Source: Crossiella sp. CA-258035 (GTDB taxonomy: Bacteria > Actinomycetota > Actinomycetes > Mycobacteriales > Pseudonocardiaceae). From it: a stretch of DNA of 64,000 nucleotides. The notes under the pieces are model-generated. The model was not told the DNA's origin. It was given only the letters and a program-made list of their open reading frames with translations, and did no database searches. The translations under genes were made by a program, and so were the position numbers. The DNA lies in NCBI RefSeq assembly GCF_030064675.1, contig NZ_CP116413.1, positions 6,666,001-6,730,000 of the forward strand. The letters are read 5' to 3'. Shown here in pieces: positions 1 to 8,333 of this stretch (the first letter of the stretch is position 1; the number at the start of each line of letters is the position of its first letter).

Positions 1-1
1 G

Positions 2-163
2 CCCCTCGATGACTTCACCCGGCCGTTGCAGCTGCTGGCCAAGACGCTGCGGTTCACCGACCCGATCACCGGGGAGGAACGGCACCTGACCAGCAGGCAG
101 TCGCTGGCCGCGTGGACCGACTACCCGTCCTGGGCCAGCGCGGCCAGCCTGCGCCCCAGGTAG
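2..163 (+). CDS. C-terminal end of a probable RluA-type pseudouridine synthase (partial)
   Basis: The frame is open from the left edge to a TAG at 161-163. It encodes about 53 residues containing [20 protein letters not shown], which resembles the C-terminal strand of RluA-family RNA pseudouridine synthases (hydrophobic LxFxDPxTG segment). The catalytic part lies outside the window, so the family call rests on this short stretch only. Its 3' end overlaps the convergent sigma factor gene by 43 bp. It could be another protein with a similar tail. Confidence 0.42.
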   Translation, partial: PLDDFTRPLQLLAKTLRFTDPITGEERHLTSRQSLAAWTDYPSWASAASLRPR

Positions 164-1356
164 CGGCGTTCCGCCTCGGCGGTGACCAGCTTGAGCGCGT
201 CCCGGTAGGCCTGCGCGGCCTCGGCGTCGCGGCCCAGGCGGCGGAGCAGGTCGGCGCGGGTGGCCGGGAGCAGGTGGTAGCCGGCCAGCAGGCCCGACTC
301 CTCCAGCTCCCGCACCAGCGTCAGGCCGGTGGCCGGGCCCTCGGCCATCGCGATCGCCACCGCCTGGTTGAGCCGCACCACCGGCGAGGGCACCCGGCGG
401 GCCAGCTCGCCGTAGAGCCCGGCGATCTGCGGCCAGTCGGTGTCCGCCGCGGTCTTCGCGGTGGCGTGGCAGGCGCTGATCGCCGCCTGCAACTGGTACA
501 CCCCCGGCCGCCCCCTGCGCAGCGCGGTCTCCAGCAGCGCCGCGCCCTCGGCGATCTCCTCGGCGTCCCAGCGCTCCCGGTCCTGCTCCTCCAGCGTGAC
601 CAGGTCGCCGTCCGCGTCCACCCTGGCCGCGCGGCGGGCGTCGTGCAGCAGCAACAAAGCCAGCAGCCCCAACGCTTCCGGCTCATCCGGCATCAGTCCA
701 CAGAGGACTCTGGCCAGCCGGATCGCCTCGCCGCTGAGGCCGCCGCGCAGCAGGTCCTCCCCCGCGGTGGCCGAGTAGCCCTCGTTGAACAGCAGGTAGA
801 GCACGCCGAGCACCGCGGTCAGCCGCTCCGGCAGCAGCTCGGCGGGCGGCACCCGGTACGGGATCCCGGCGTTGCGGATCTTGCGCTTGGCCCGGACCAG
901 GCGCTGCGCCATGGTCGCCTCCGGCACCAGGAACGCCCTGGCGATCTCCGGGGTGGTCAGCCCGCACAGCGTGCGCAGGGTCAGCGCGACCCGGCCCTCC
1001 AGCGGCAGCGCGGGGTGGCAGCAGGTGAAGATCAGCCGGAGCTCGTCGTCGCGCACCCCGCTGTCGTCGGCGGGTTCGGGTTCCGGCGGCGGCTGGGCGG
1101 CCAGCTCGCGCAGCTTGGTCTTGCCGACGGCCTCGCGGCGCAGCCGGTCCATCGCCCGGTTGCGGCCCGCGGTGGTCAGCCAGGCGCCCGGCCTGCGCGG
1201 CACCCCGTCCCTCGGCCAGGTCTCCATGGCCTGGGCGAAGGCGTCCTGGGCGCACTCCTCGGCCAGGTCCCAGTCACCGGTGACCCGGATCAGGGTGGCC
1301 ACCACCTGCCCCCACTCGGTGCGGAAGGCATCGGCGAGGACCGTCTCCACCGTCAT
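121..1356 (-). CDS. ECF42-type RNA polymerase sigma factor with C-terminal TPR-like extension
   Basis: This 411-residue protein has a sigma region 2 near residues 10-75 ([20 protein letters not shown], then MDRLRRE), the family signature [12 protein letters not shown], and a region 4 helix-turn-helix near [20 protein letters not shown]. The long C-terminal half (LFNEGYSA, then helical repeats) is typical of the ECF42 group (DUF6596), in which the extension rather than a separate anti-sigma factor is thought to modulate activity. ECF42 genes normally sit next to a DGPF/YCII gene. Here the only such gene is at 10144-10491, about 9 kb away on the same strand. The ATG at 1356 gives the normal family N-terminus. 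Confidence 0.92.
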   Translation of the reverse strand: MTVETVLADAFRTEWGQVVATLIRVTGDWDLAEECAQDAFAQAMETWPRDGVPRRPGAWLTTAGRNRAMDRLRREAVGKTKLRELAAQPPPEPEPADDSGVRDDELRLIFTCCHPALPLEGRVALTLRTLCGLTTPEIARAFLVPEATMAQRLVRAKRKIRNAGIPYRVPPAELLPERLTAVLGVLYLLFNEGYSATAGEDLLRGGLSGEAIRLARVLCGLMPDEPEALGLLALLLLHDARRAARVDADGDLVTLEEQDRERWDAEEIAEGAALLETALRRGRPGVYQLQAAISACHATAKTAADTDWPQIAGLYGELARRVPSPVVRLNQAVAIAMAEGPATGLTLVRELEESGLLAGYHLLPATRADLLRRLGRDAEAAQAYRDALKLVTAEAERRYLGRRLAALAQDG

Positions 1357-1392
1357 GGGCAGACGGTAGCCCGCACGGCCGACAGAAACCGG

Positions 1393-1890
1393 TCAGCGCA
1401 GGTCGGCGAGCAGGGTGCGCATGATCTCGTCCAGCACCGCGCGCTGCTCGGGGGTGACCTTGGCGGTCAGCCGGTGCAGGTTGGCGATGTGCGCGGTGAA
1501 GGTCTCGTCGATGAGCTCGCGGCCCCGTTCGGTGAGCGCGATGAGGAAGCTGCGCCGGTCGCCAGGGTCCAGCCGCCGCGCCACGTAACCGGCGCTCTCC
1601 AGGCGGTCCAGCCGGTTGGTCATGCCGGCGCGGGAGAGCATCAGCAGGTCGGCCAGCTCCGAGGGGGTCAGGATGAACGGGGCGCCCGCCCGGCGCAGCG
1701 AGGTGAGCACGTCGAACTCGCCGCGGCGCAGCCCGTGCTCGAGGAAGACCTTCTCCACCTCGGCCGCCAGCAGCTGGGTGACCTGCAAGGTCCGGATGAA
1801 CGGGGCCAGCGTGCACACCTCGAGGTCCGGCCGCTCCCGGCGCCAGGCCGCCAGGATCTCCTCCGCGTCGGCCATCCCGTCAATGCCCAT
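1393..1890 (-). CDS. MarR-family transcriptional regulator
   Basis: The 165-residue protein has the MarR winged-helix core: FDVLTSLRRAG, LTPSELADLLMLSRAGMTNR as recognition helix, then the wing RRLDPGDRRSFLIALTERG with the conserved D-x-R-R segment. It sits divergently from a cupin gene; the 85-bp space between them carries a perfect palindrome at 1914-1935 that could be its operator. An ATG five codons downstream (M6) is an alternative start. The ligand is unknown; the cupin is the likeliest target. Confidence 0.9.
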   Translation of the reverse strand: MGIDGMADAEEILAAWRRERPDLEVCTLAPFIRTLQVTQLLAAEVEKVFLEHGLRRGEFDVLTSLRRAGAPFILTPSELADLLMLSRAGMTNRLDRLESAGYVARRLDPGDRRSFLIALTERGRELIDETFTAHIANLHRLTAKVTPEQRAVLDEIMRTLLADLR

Positions 1891-1913
1891 GCGGGCACTC
1901 TAGTTTGCCGCGA

Positions 1914-1935
1914 GATAGTTAGGCTCCGTACTATC
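1914..1935. promoter_or_regulatory. Palindromic operator between marR and the cupin gene
   Basis: GATAGT (1914-1919) and ACTATC (1930-1935) form a perfect inverted repeat with a 10-bp spacer in the divergent marR/cupin intergenic region. MarR dimers usually bind 16-22 bp palindromes, so this fits an autoregulatory site controlling both genes. Binding is inferred, not shown. Confidence 0.55.
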
Positions 1936-1975
1936 AGCTGTGGAACTAGTGTTCTCACAGGGGAGCCGATGACCC

Positions 1976-2236
1976 GTGCTGACCGCGGTGCGCACCACCC
2001 TTCCGCCCGGGGCCGCCTGCCCGCCGCGCCGCGCCCGGGGCTCCGTGCTGCTCTACGTGCGCTTCGGCGCGCTGGACGTGCGCCTGGGCGACCGGATGGC
2101 CTACCTGGCCAACGGTGATCAGCTGGCCATCCCGGCCGGGGTCGAGCACAGCTGGCGGACCCCGGCGGACAGCAGCGCGGACATCGTGGTGGTCACCGCC
2201 GAACTGCCCTTGACCTCCACCGCGCTGGAGGTATGA
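1976..2236 (+). CDS. Small cupin-domain protein
   Basis: This is an 86-residue single-domain cupin: a beta-strand-rich core with VRLGDRMAYLANGDQLAIPAG and GVEHSW, which matches cupin motif 2 (G-D-x-x-x-x-P-x-G-x-x-H). The metal-binding His/Glu set of motif 1 is not obvious, so catalytic activity is doubtful. The GTG at 1976 is chosen because GGGGAG at 1960-1965 is about 10 nt upstream; an ATG at 1969 is out of frame. It is transcribed away from the MarR gene and is the probable target of that regulator. Confidence 0.72.
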   Translation: MLTAVRTTLPPGAACPPRRARGSVLLYVRFGALDVRLGDRMAYLANGDQLAIPAGVEHSWRTPADSSADIVVVTAELPLTSTALEV

Positions 2237-2246
2237 GACTGCGGGC

Positions 2247-3074
2247 ATGACTTCTCCGAAGCCGTTGTCCGCCAACGACGAGTGGACCGTCGACGCGGTG
2301 GACGTGACCGCCTACCTCGCCCGGATCGGCCACCCGCCGGTGCCCGCCCCGACCGTCGAGGCGCTGCGCAGCCTGCACGCGGCGCACAGCCGGTCGATCC
2401 CGTTCGAGAACATCGACGTGCTGCTGGACCAGCACCCCGGCGTGGACCTGCCGGGCATCGTGGCCAAGCTGGTGGGCCGCAGGCGCGGCGGCTACTGCTA
2501 CGAGCACGGCCTGCTCTTCGCCGCGGTGGCCACCCGGCTCGGCTACCGGGTGCGGCGGCGGATGTCCCGGATCGACCCGGACAAGCCGAGCTTCCGCACC
2601 CACCTGACCCTGGTGGTCACCGCCGAGGACCAGGACTTCCTGGTGGACATCGGGTTCGGCGCGGGCATGTTCCAGCCGATGCCCCTGGTCGCCGGGGAGG
2701 TGGTCGACCAGGCCGGGTGGAAGCACCGGCTGGTGCGGGACGGGTCGCTGTGGGTGCTGCAGAAGCAGGAGGCCGAGGGCTGGCGGTCGCTGCACGGTTT
2801 CGACGAGCAGGAGCAGCGGCCGGTGGACTACCTGGTGGCGCACCACTTCGTCGCCACCCACCCGCGTTCGCCGTTCTCCCGGCAGCTGGTCGCGATGCGC
2901 CTGGAGGAGGGCGTCAGCCACCGGCTGGTCGGCGGGGAGCTGACCGTGGAGCGGGCGGACGGGAGCACCGAGACCCGGCCGGTGACCCCGGCCGAGGCGG
3001 TGGCGCTGCTGCCGGAGCTCGGCATCGAGCTGACCGGGACCGAGCGTCAGTTGTTGTTGGACAGGATCAGCTGA
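2247..3074 (+). CDS. nat: Arylamine N-acetyltransferase
   Basis: The 275-residue protein transfers acetyl from acetyl-CoA to arylamines or hydrazines through a cysteine protease-like triad. All three residues are visible: Cys84 in RRGGYCYEH, His119 in FRTHLTL and Asp134 in LVDIGFG. The N-terminal RSIPFENIDV segment is also family-typical, and length matches bacterial NATs. It starts 10 bp after the cupin stop and may be co-transcribed with it. Its last 28 bp overlap the convergent membrane-protein gene. Confidence 0.95.
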   Translation: MTSPKPLSANDEWTVDAVDVTAYLARIGHPPVPAPTVEALRSLHAAHSRSIPFENIDVLLDQHPGVDLPGIVAKLVGRRRGGYCYEHGLLFAAVATRLGYRVRRRMSRIDPDKPSFRTHLTLVVTAEDQDFLVDIGFGAGMFQPMPLVAGEVVDQAGWKHRLVRDGSLWVLQKQEAEGWRSLHGFDEQEQRPVDYLVAHHFVATHPRSPFSRQLVAMRLEEGVSHRLVGGELTVERADGSTETRPVTPAEAVALLPELGIELTGTERQLLLDRIS

Positions 3075-3691
3075 AACAGCGGCGCGGCGGGGGCGCCGAG
3101 CGCGGTCACCGCGGCGGCGACCCCGAGCGCGTACAGCCGGTCCTGGAAGGTGCGCGGCAGCAGGACCGCGGCCAGCACCCCGCAGCTGAGCATGGTGGAG
3201 CCCGCGATGACCTGGGTGTTGCCCGGCACGTCGGGGGCGATCACGAACAGCCGGTACAGGCCCTCCCACACCAGCACGCCGCCGATCACGCCGATGCCGA
3301 GGAAGGACCAGGGCCCGGCGCAGTAGCGGCGGCAGGCCCCGGCGTAGCCGAACACCGCGCCGGCCACCGCGGCCGCGCCGAACCAGATCCCGGCCTCGCC
3401 CAGGGTGGACCAGCCGAACTCGCCGCGCACCGCCACCGAGAGGTACCAGCAGGTCAGGCCGATCCACAGGGCGACGGCGCCGTAGAGCGGGGAGCGCCAC
3501 AGGCTCCAGCCGGTGCACGCGCCGACCAGGTAGGCGGTGGTGGCCCAGCTGGCGGTGGAGTTGGCCAGCCAGCCGATGTGGAACAGGTGGAACAGGAACG
3601 TCACCCCGCCGAGCAGCAGCCCGGCGAGGGTGACGATCAACCAGTCACGGCCGACCCTGGCGGGTTCCCTGGTGGCGGCCGGGGCGAGCAT
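3047..3691 (-). CDS. DUF6518-like integral membrane protein
   Basis: The 214-residue protein has six or seven hydrophobic segments (about 17-37, 47-65, 69-88, 101-120, 128-149, 160-178 and 185-205) and no enzymatic motif. It resembles the actinobacterial DUF6518 family of unknown function. Its ATG lies 8 nt after the parC stop, so it is the last gene of the parE-parC operon by layout, though a link to topoisomerase function is not implied. The C-terminus ends LILSNNN. Confidence 0.75.
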   Translation of the reverse strand: MLAPAATREPARVGRDWLIVTLAGLLLGGVTFLFHLFHIGWLANSTASWATTAYLVGACTGWSLWRSPLYGAVALWIGLTCWYLSVAVRGEFGWSTLGEAGIWFGAAAVAGAVFGYAGACRRYCAGPWSFLGIGVIGGVLVWEGLYRLFVIAPDVPGNTQVIAGSTMLSCGVLAAVLLPRTFQDRLYALGVAAAVTALGAPAAPLFQLILSNNN

Positions 3692-3699
3692 CGCGGGCC

Positions 3700-6189
3700 T
3701 CAGTCGCGTTCGATCAGGTGTCCCACGACGTCCGGGCCTGGGTGCGCGTGCCCGGACCCGTCCCGCCGCGGATCCGTCTCGGGCAGCTCCACCGGCGACC
3801 CGTTGCGGCTCGCGCCCGCCGGGCGGGAGCCGATCCAGGCCATCGCCAGCTCGTGCTCGCCCTTGAGGAAGCGCTGCGAGCGGACCCCGCCGGTGGCGCG
3901 GCCCTTGGCCGGGTACTCGGCGAACGGGGTGACCTTGACGCTCAGCCCGGTGGAGGTGACCACCATCGGCTCGCCGTGCTCGTCGTCGTCGGTGCGGATC
4001 GCGCCGAAGAAGACCGCCTTGGCCTCCTTGCCCAGGTTGATGCCTGCCATGCCGCCGCCCTTGAGGCCCTGCGGCCGGACCAGGCCGGCCGGGTAGCGCA
4101 GCAGCGAGGAGTCGCTGGAGACGAAGGCGAGGGTCTCGCTGCCGTCGGTGAGCCAGGTGACGCCGACGACCTGGTCGCCGTCCTTGAGCGAGATGACCTC
4201 GAACTCATCGGAGCGGACCGGCCATTCCGGCGAGCACACCTTGACCACGCCCTGCTGGGTGCCGATCGCGAGGCCGGGTGACCCGGTGGCCTGCTCGCCG
4301 AGCGGGGCGATGCCGATGACCTTCTCGCCCTTCTCCAGCGGCACCAGCTCGCTGGCGGCCATGCCGCCGGAGAGGGACACCGTGCCGGATGCCTCCGGCA
4401 GCACCGGCAGCGGCAGCACGTCGGTCTTGAACGCCCGGCCGAGGCTGGTGACCAGCAGCACCTGGCCGCGGGCGGTGGAGTGCACCATGGCGGCGACCGC
4501 GTCGTGCTTGGTCCGGCCGTTGCGCCTGCGCGCCTCGGAGGCCTCCTCGGACTCCGCGGCGGTGCGCGCGACCAGGCCGGTGGCGGAGAGGATCACCTGG
4601 CAGGGGTCGTCGGCGACCTCCAGCGGCCCGGCGGGCTTGGAGGCGGCCAGCACCTCCTTGAGGTCGCCGTCGATGAGCGCGGTGCGGCGCTCGAAGCCGA
4701 GGTCCTTGGCCACCTTGGCCAGCTCGGTGGAGACGACCTTCCGCAGCACCGACTCGTCGTCGAGGATCTTGGACAGCTCGGCGATCTCGGCTTCCAGCTT
4801 CTCCTGCTCGGCCTCCAGCTCGATCTTGTCGAACTTGGTCAGGCGGCGCAGCGGCGTGTCCAGGATGTAGGCGGCCTGGATCTCCGAGAGCTTGAACTGC
4901 TTCATCAGGCCATCCTTGGCGGCCTGCGCGTTCTCGCTGTTGCGGATCAGCTTGATCACCTTGTCGATGTCCAGCAGCGCCCTGAGCAGGCCCTCGACCA
5001 GGTGCAGCCGTTCCTGCCGCTTGCGGCGGCGGAAGGAGGTGCGCCGGGTGACCACCTCGTACCGGTGCGCCAGGAAGACCTCCAGGAGCTGCTTGAGCCC
5101 CAGGGTCTGCGGCTGGCCGTCGACCAGGACCAGGTTGTTGATGCCGAAGGACTGCTCCAGCGGGGTCAGCCGGTACAGGTCGGCCAGCAGCGCCTGCGGG
5201 TTGACCCCGACCTTGCACTCGATGACCAGGCGGGTGCCGTTCTCCCGGTCGGTGAGGTCCTTGACGTCGGCGATCCCGGTGAGCCGCTTGGACTTGTTCA
5301 CCTCGTCGGTGATCTTCTCGATGATCTTCTCCGGGCCGACGCCGTAGGGCAGCTCGGTGACCGTGATCGCCTGCCTGCCCCGGCTGCCTTCGAGCGGGCC
5401 GGTCTCGACCTTGGCGCGCATCCGGACCACGCCGCGGCCGGTCTCATACGCCTTGCGGACCTCGTCCAGGCCGAGCAGCATGCCGCCGGTGGGCAGGTCG
5501 GGGCCGGGCACGAACTCCATCAGCTTGTCCAGGCTCGCGCCGGGATGGGTGATCAGGTGCCGCGCGGCGGCCACCACCTCGCCCAGGTTGTGCGGGATCA
5601 TGTTGGTGGCCATGCCGACCGCGATCCCCGAGGTGCCGTTGACCAGCAGGTTCGGGAAGGCCGCCGGCAGCACCGTGGGCTCTTGCAGGGAGCCGTCGTA
5701 GTTGGGGCGGAAGTCGACGGTGTCCTCACCGAGCTCGCCGACCAGCAGCATCGCCTCCGGGGACATCCGCGCCTCGGTGTAACGCGAGGCGGCCGGGCCG
5801 TCGTCGGGGGAGCCGAAGTTGCCGTGCCCGTCGACCAGCGGCGCGTTGAGCGCGAAGTCCTGGGCCATCCGGACCATCGCGTCGTAGATGGCGGTGTCGC
5901 CGTGCGGGTGGTACTTGCCCATGCAGTCGCCGACCACGCGGGAGGACTTCACGTAGGCGTGGCTGGGCCGGTAGCCCTGCTCGTTCATGGAGAACAGGAT
6001 GCGGCGGTGCACCGGCTTGAGGCCGTCCCTGGCATCGGGCAGGGCGCGGGCGTGGATGACCGAGTAGGCGTACTCGAGGTAGGAGTCCTCGATCTCGGTC
6101 TTGAGCGAGTTGTCGAAGACCTTGGCGCCGGCCCGGTCGAAGGCGGCCGGGTCGACCTTGGTGCTCGTGCTGCCCTTGCGGCGTGCCAT
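3700..6189 (-). CDS. parC: DNA topoisomerase IV subunit A
   Basis: The 829-residue protein is a GyrA/ParC-type breakage-reunion subunit. The catalytic tyrosine is Tyr137 in AASRYTEARM. The quinolone-determining loop reads GKYHPHGDTAIYD, with Thr99 and Asp103 at the positions equal to E. coli GyrA 83 and 87. The C-terminal beta-pinwheel lacks an obvious QRRGGKG GyrA box, which together with the adjacent parE favours ParC over gyrase. The ATG at 6189 has GAGGAG about 11 nt upstream; an open frame continues much farther upstream but is antisense noise over parE. It lies 32 nt downstream of parE. Confidence 0.93.
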   Translation of the reverse strand: MARRKGSTSTKVDPAAFDRAGAKVFDNSLKTEIEDSYLEYAYSVIHARALPDARDGLKPVHRRILFSMNEQGYRPSHAYVKSSRVVGDCMGKYHPHGDTAIYDAMVRMAQDFALNAPLVDGHGNFGSPDDGPAASRYTEARMSPEAMLLVGELGEDTVDFRPNYDGSLQEPTVLPAAFPNLLVNGTSGIAVGMATNMIPHNLGEVVAAARHLITHPGASLDKLMEFVPGPDLPTGGMLLGLDEVRKAYETGRGVVRMRAKVETGPLEGSRGRQAITVTELPYGVGPEKIIEKITDEVNKSKRLTGIADVKDLTDRENGTRLVIECKVGVNPQALLADLYRLTPLEQSFGINNLVLVDGQPQTLGLKQLLEVFLAHRYEVVTRRTSFRRRKRQERLHLVEGLLRALLDIDKVIKLIRNSENAQAAKDGLMKQFKLSEIQAAYILDTPLRRLTKFDKIELEAEQEKLEAEIAELSKILDDESVLRKVVSTELAKVAKDLGFERRTALIDGDLKEVLAASKPAGPLEVADDPCQVILSATGLVARTAAESEEASEARRRNGRTKHDAVAAMVHSTARGQVLLVTSLGRAFKTDVLPLPVLPEASGTVSLSGGMAASELVPLEKGEKVIGIAPLGEQATGSPGLAIGTQQGVVKVCSPEWPVRSDEFEVISLKDGDQVVGVTWLTDGSETLAFVSSDSSLLRYPAGLVRPQGLKGGGMAGINLGKEAKAVFFGAIRTDDDEHGEPMVVTSTGLSVKVTPFAEYPAKGRATGGVRSQRFLKGEHELAMAWIGSRPAGASRNGSPVELPETDPRRDGSGHAHPGPDVVGHLIERD

Positions 6190-6221
6190 AGCTGTCTGGC
6201 TCCTCTGACGAAAACGTGCGC

Positions 6222-8273
6222 TCAGGCGTCGATCGCGGCCCGGTCGACCCGCGCGGCCGAGTCGACCAGCCAGTTGCGCCTGGGCTCGACCTTCTCCCCC
6301 ATCAGCAGCTCGAGGGCCGCTTCGGCGGCCTCGGCGTCGTCGAGGGTGATGCGGCGGACCGAGCGGGTGGCCGGGTTCATCGTGGTGTCCCACAGCTCGT
6401 CGGCGTCCATCTCGCCGAGGCCCTTGAACCGGGGCACCGGCGTGACGATCTGCTTGCCGGCCTTCTCCAGCTTGGTGACGGTGTTCTCCATCTCCCGCTG
6501 GGTGAAGGTGAAGATGGTCTCGCTGTTGCGGCCCTTGGTGGTGATCTTGTGCAGCGGCGGCATGGCGGCGTAGAGCCTGCCGTCCTCGATCACCGGGCGC
6601 ATGTACTTGGCGAACAGGGTGATCAGCAGGGTGCGGATGTGCGAGCCGTCCACGTCGGCGTCGGCCATCAGGATCACCCGGCCGTAGCGCATGGTGCTCA
6701 GGTCGAAGGTGCGGCCGCTGCCCGCGCCGAGGACTTGCACGATGGAGGAGATCTCGGCGTTGCGCAGGGTGTCGGCCAGGCTGGCCTTCTGCACGTTGAG
6801 GATCTTGCCGCGCAACGGGAGCAGCGCCTGGTACTCCGAGACCCGCGCCATCCGGGCCGAACCCAGCGCGCTGTCGCCCTCGACCAGGAACAGCTCGCTG
6901 CGGGCCACGCCGGTGCTGCGGCAGTCCACCAGCTTGGGCGGCATGGCCGCGCCCTCGAGGGCGGTCTTGCGGCGGGCGGCGTCCTTCTGCTGCTTCTGGG
7001 TCAGCCGGACGCGGGCGGCGTCGACCACCTTCTGCAGCACGGTCTTGGCCTCGACCTTGCTGCGCTTGTCCTCGGTCCAGGCCTTGATGTGCCGTTCCAC
7101 CACGTTCTGGATGACCTTGGTGATGCCGGCGGTGGAGAGCTCGTCCTTGGTCTGGGAGGTGAACTGCGGCTCGGGGATGCGCACGTGGATGACCGCGGTC
7201 ATGCCTTCGAGCACGTCGTCGAGCTGGGGCAGGTCCTCCTTGGGCTTGAGCAGCCCCCGGGTCTTGGAGATGGCTTCCTGCAAGGCTTTCAGCGCGGCGC
7301 GGTCGAAGCCGCGGCGGTGCGTGCCGCCGTGCACGTTGCGGATGGTGTTGGTGAAGCACTCCACGGTGCGCTCGTAGCCGGTGCCCCAGCGCAGCGCGAC
7401 CTCGACCTGGGCGACACGCTCCACTTTGGACCGCATGACGCCGTTCTCGTCGGCGGCGTTCTCGGTGTAGGTGCCCTCGCCGTTGGCGTAGATGATCCCG
7501 GAGACCGGCTTGTCACTCGACGGCGTGAGGAACTCGACCATGTCGGTGAGGCCGTGCGGGTAGTGGAAGGTCTCCTCCGCGATCCCGCCCTCGGTGACGT
7601 CGCGGAGGATGTAGGTCACGCCGGGCACCAGGAAGGCGGTGTTGCGCAGCTTGGTGCGCACGGCCTCGCGGTCCAGCGCGGCGCCGTTCTCGAAGTAGCG
7701 GGCGTCGTGCCAGTAGCGGATGGAGGTGCCGGTGGACTCGTTGCGCTTCATCTTGCCGGTGACGTTGAGCCCGGAGCGGCGGGTGAACTTGGCCTTGGGC
7801 CCCGGCCCGTCGAACTCCCCCGGCACGCCGTGCGCGAAGGACATCTGGTGCACCTTGCCCTCGCGCTTGACGGTGACGTCGAAGCGGTGGGACAGCGCGT
7901 TGACCGCGGAGGCGCCGACCCCGTGCAGGCCGCCGGAGGTCTTGTAGCCGGAGCCGCCGAACTTGCCGCCGGCGTGCAGCCGGGTGAGCACCAGCTCGAC
8001 GCCGGAGAGACCGGACTTGGCGTGCACCCCGGTGGGGATGCCGCGGCCGTTGTCGTCGACCTGGACGCTGCCGTCGGCGTGCAGGGTGACCACGACCTTG
8101 GTGGCGTGACCGGCGATGCCCTCGTCGGTGGAGTTGTCGACGACCTCGGTGAACAGGTGGTTGACACCCCGGCTGTCGGTGGACCCGATGTACATGCCGG
8201 GCCGTTTGCGCACGGCCTCCAGACCCTCCAGGTGGGTCAGGTCGTCGGCCCCATAAAGGGTCTCAGCAGTCAC
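6222..8273 (-). CDS. parE: DNA topoisomerase IV subunit B
   Basis: The 683-residue ATPase subunit shows the GHKL ATP-binding motifs (EVVDNSTDEGIAGHA, DDNGRGIP, GGLHGVGASAVNAL) and the TOPRIM metal-binding motifs EGDSALGSAR and DADVDGSHIRTLL. The length fits ParE. The start is GTG at 8273, with GGGAG about 9 nt before it, giving the usual TLYGADDLTHLEGLEAVRKRP N-terminus. It is the first gene of the parE-parC-DUF6518 operon. ParC2E2 decatenates daughter chromosomes. Confidence 0.95.
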   Translation of the reverse strand: MTAETLYGADDLTHLEGLEAVRKRPGMYIGSTDSRGVNHLFTEVVDNSTDEGIAGHATKVVVTLHADGSVQVDDNGRGIPTGVHAKSGLSGVELVLTRLHAGGKFGGSGYKTSGGLHGVGASAVNALSHRFDVTVKREGKVHQMSFAHGVPGEFDGPGPKAKFTRRSGLNVTGKMKRNESTGTSIRYWHDARYFENGAALDREAVRTKLRNTAFLVPGVTYILRDVTEGGIAEETFHYPHGLTDMVEFLTPSSDKPVSGIIYANGEGTYTENAADENGVMRSKVERVAQVEVALRWGTGYERTVECFTNTIRNVHGGTHRRGFDRAALKALQEAISKTRGLLKPKEDLPQLDDVLEGMTAVIHVRIPEPQFTSQTKDELSTAGITKVIQNVVERHIKAWTEDKRSKVEAKTVLQKVVDAARVRLTQKQQKDAARRKTALEGAAMPPKLVDCRSTGVARSELFLVEGDSALGSARMARVSEYQALLPLRGKILNVQKASLADTLRNAEISSIVQVLGAGSGRTFDLSTMRYGRVILMADADVDGSHIRTLLITLFAKYMRPVIEDGRLYAAMPPLHKITTKGRNSETIFTFTQREMENTVTKLEKAGKQIVTPVPRFKGLGEMDADELWDTTMNPATRSVRRITLDDAEAAEAALELLMGEKVEPRRNWLVDSAARVDRAAIDA

Positions 8274-8333
8274 AGGGTCGTTCTCCCGGATCGTGGCACA
8301 AGGTGATTCGCCAGCATGACACCGTACTTGAGC

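Noticed and set aside
1969-1978. ATG at 1969 as start of the cupin gene
   Set aside because: It is in a different frame from the cupin; GTG at 1976 is in frame with suitable ribosome-site spacing.
6190-7359. Possible N-terminal extension of ParC reading upstream through parE
   Set aside because: The extension is Arg/His/Pro-rich noise; the ATG at 6189 has a good ribosome site and the family N-terminus.
6216-8306. Long plus-strand open frame (696 codons) opposite parE
   Set aside because: It is an antisense shadow created by GC3 bias; parE has full motifs and length.
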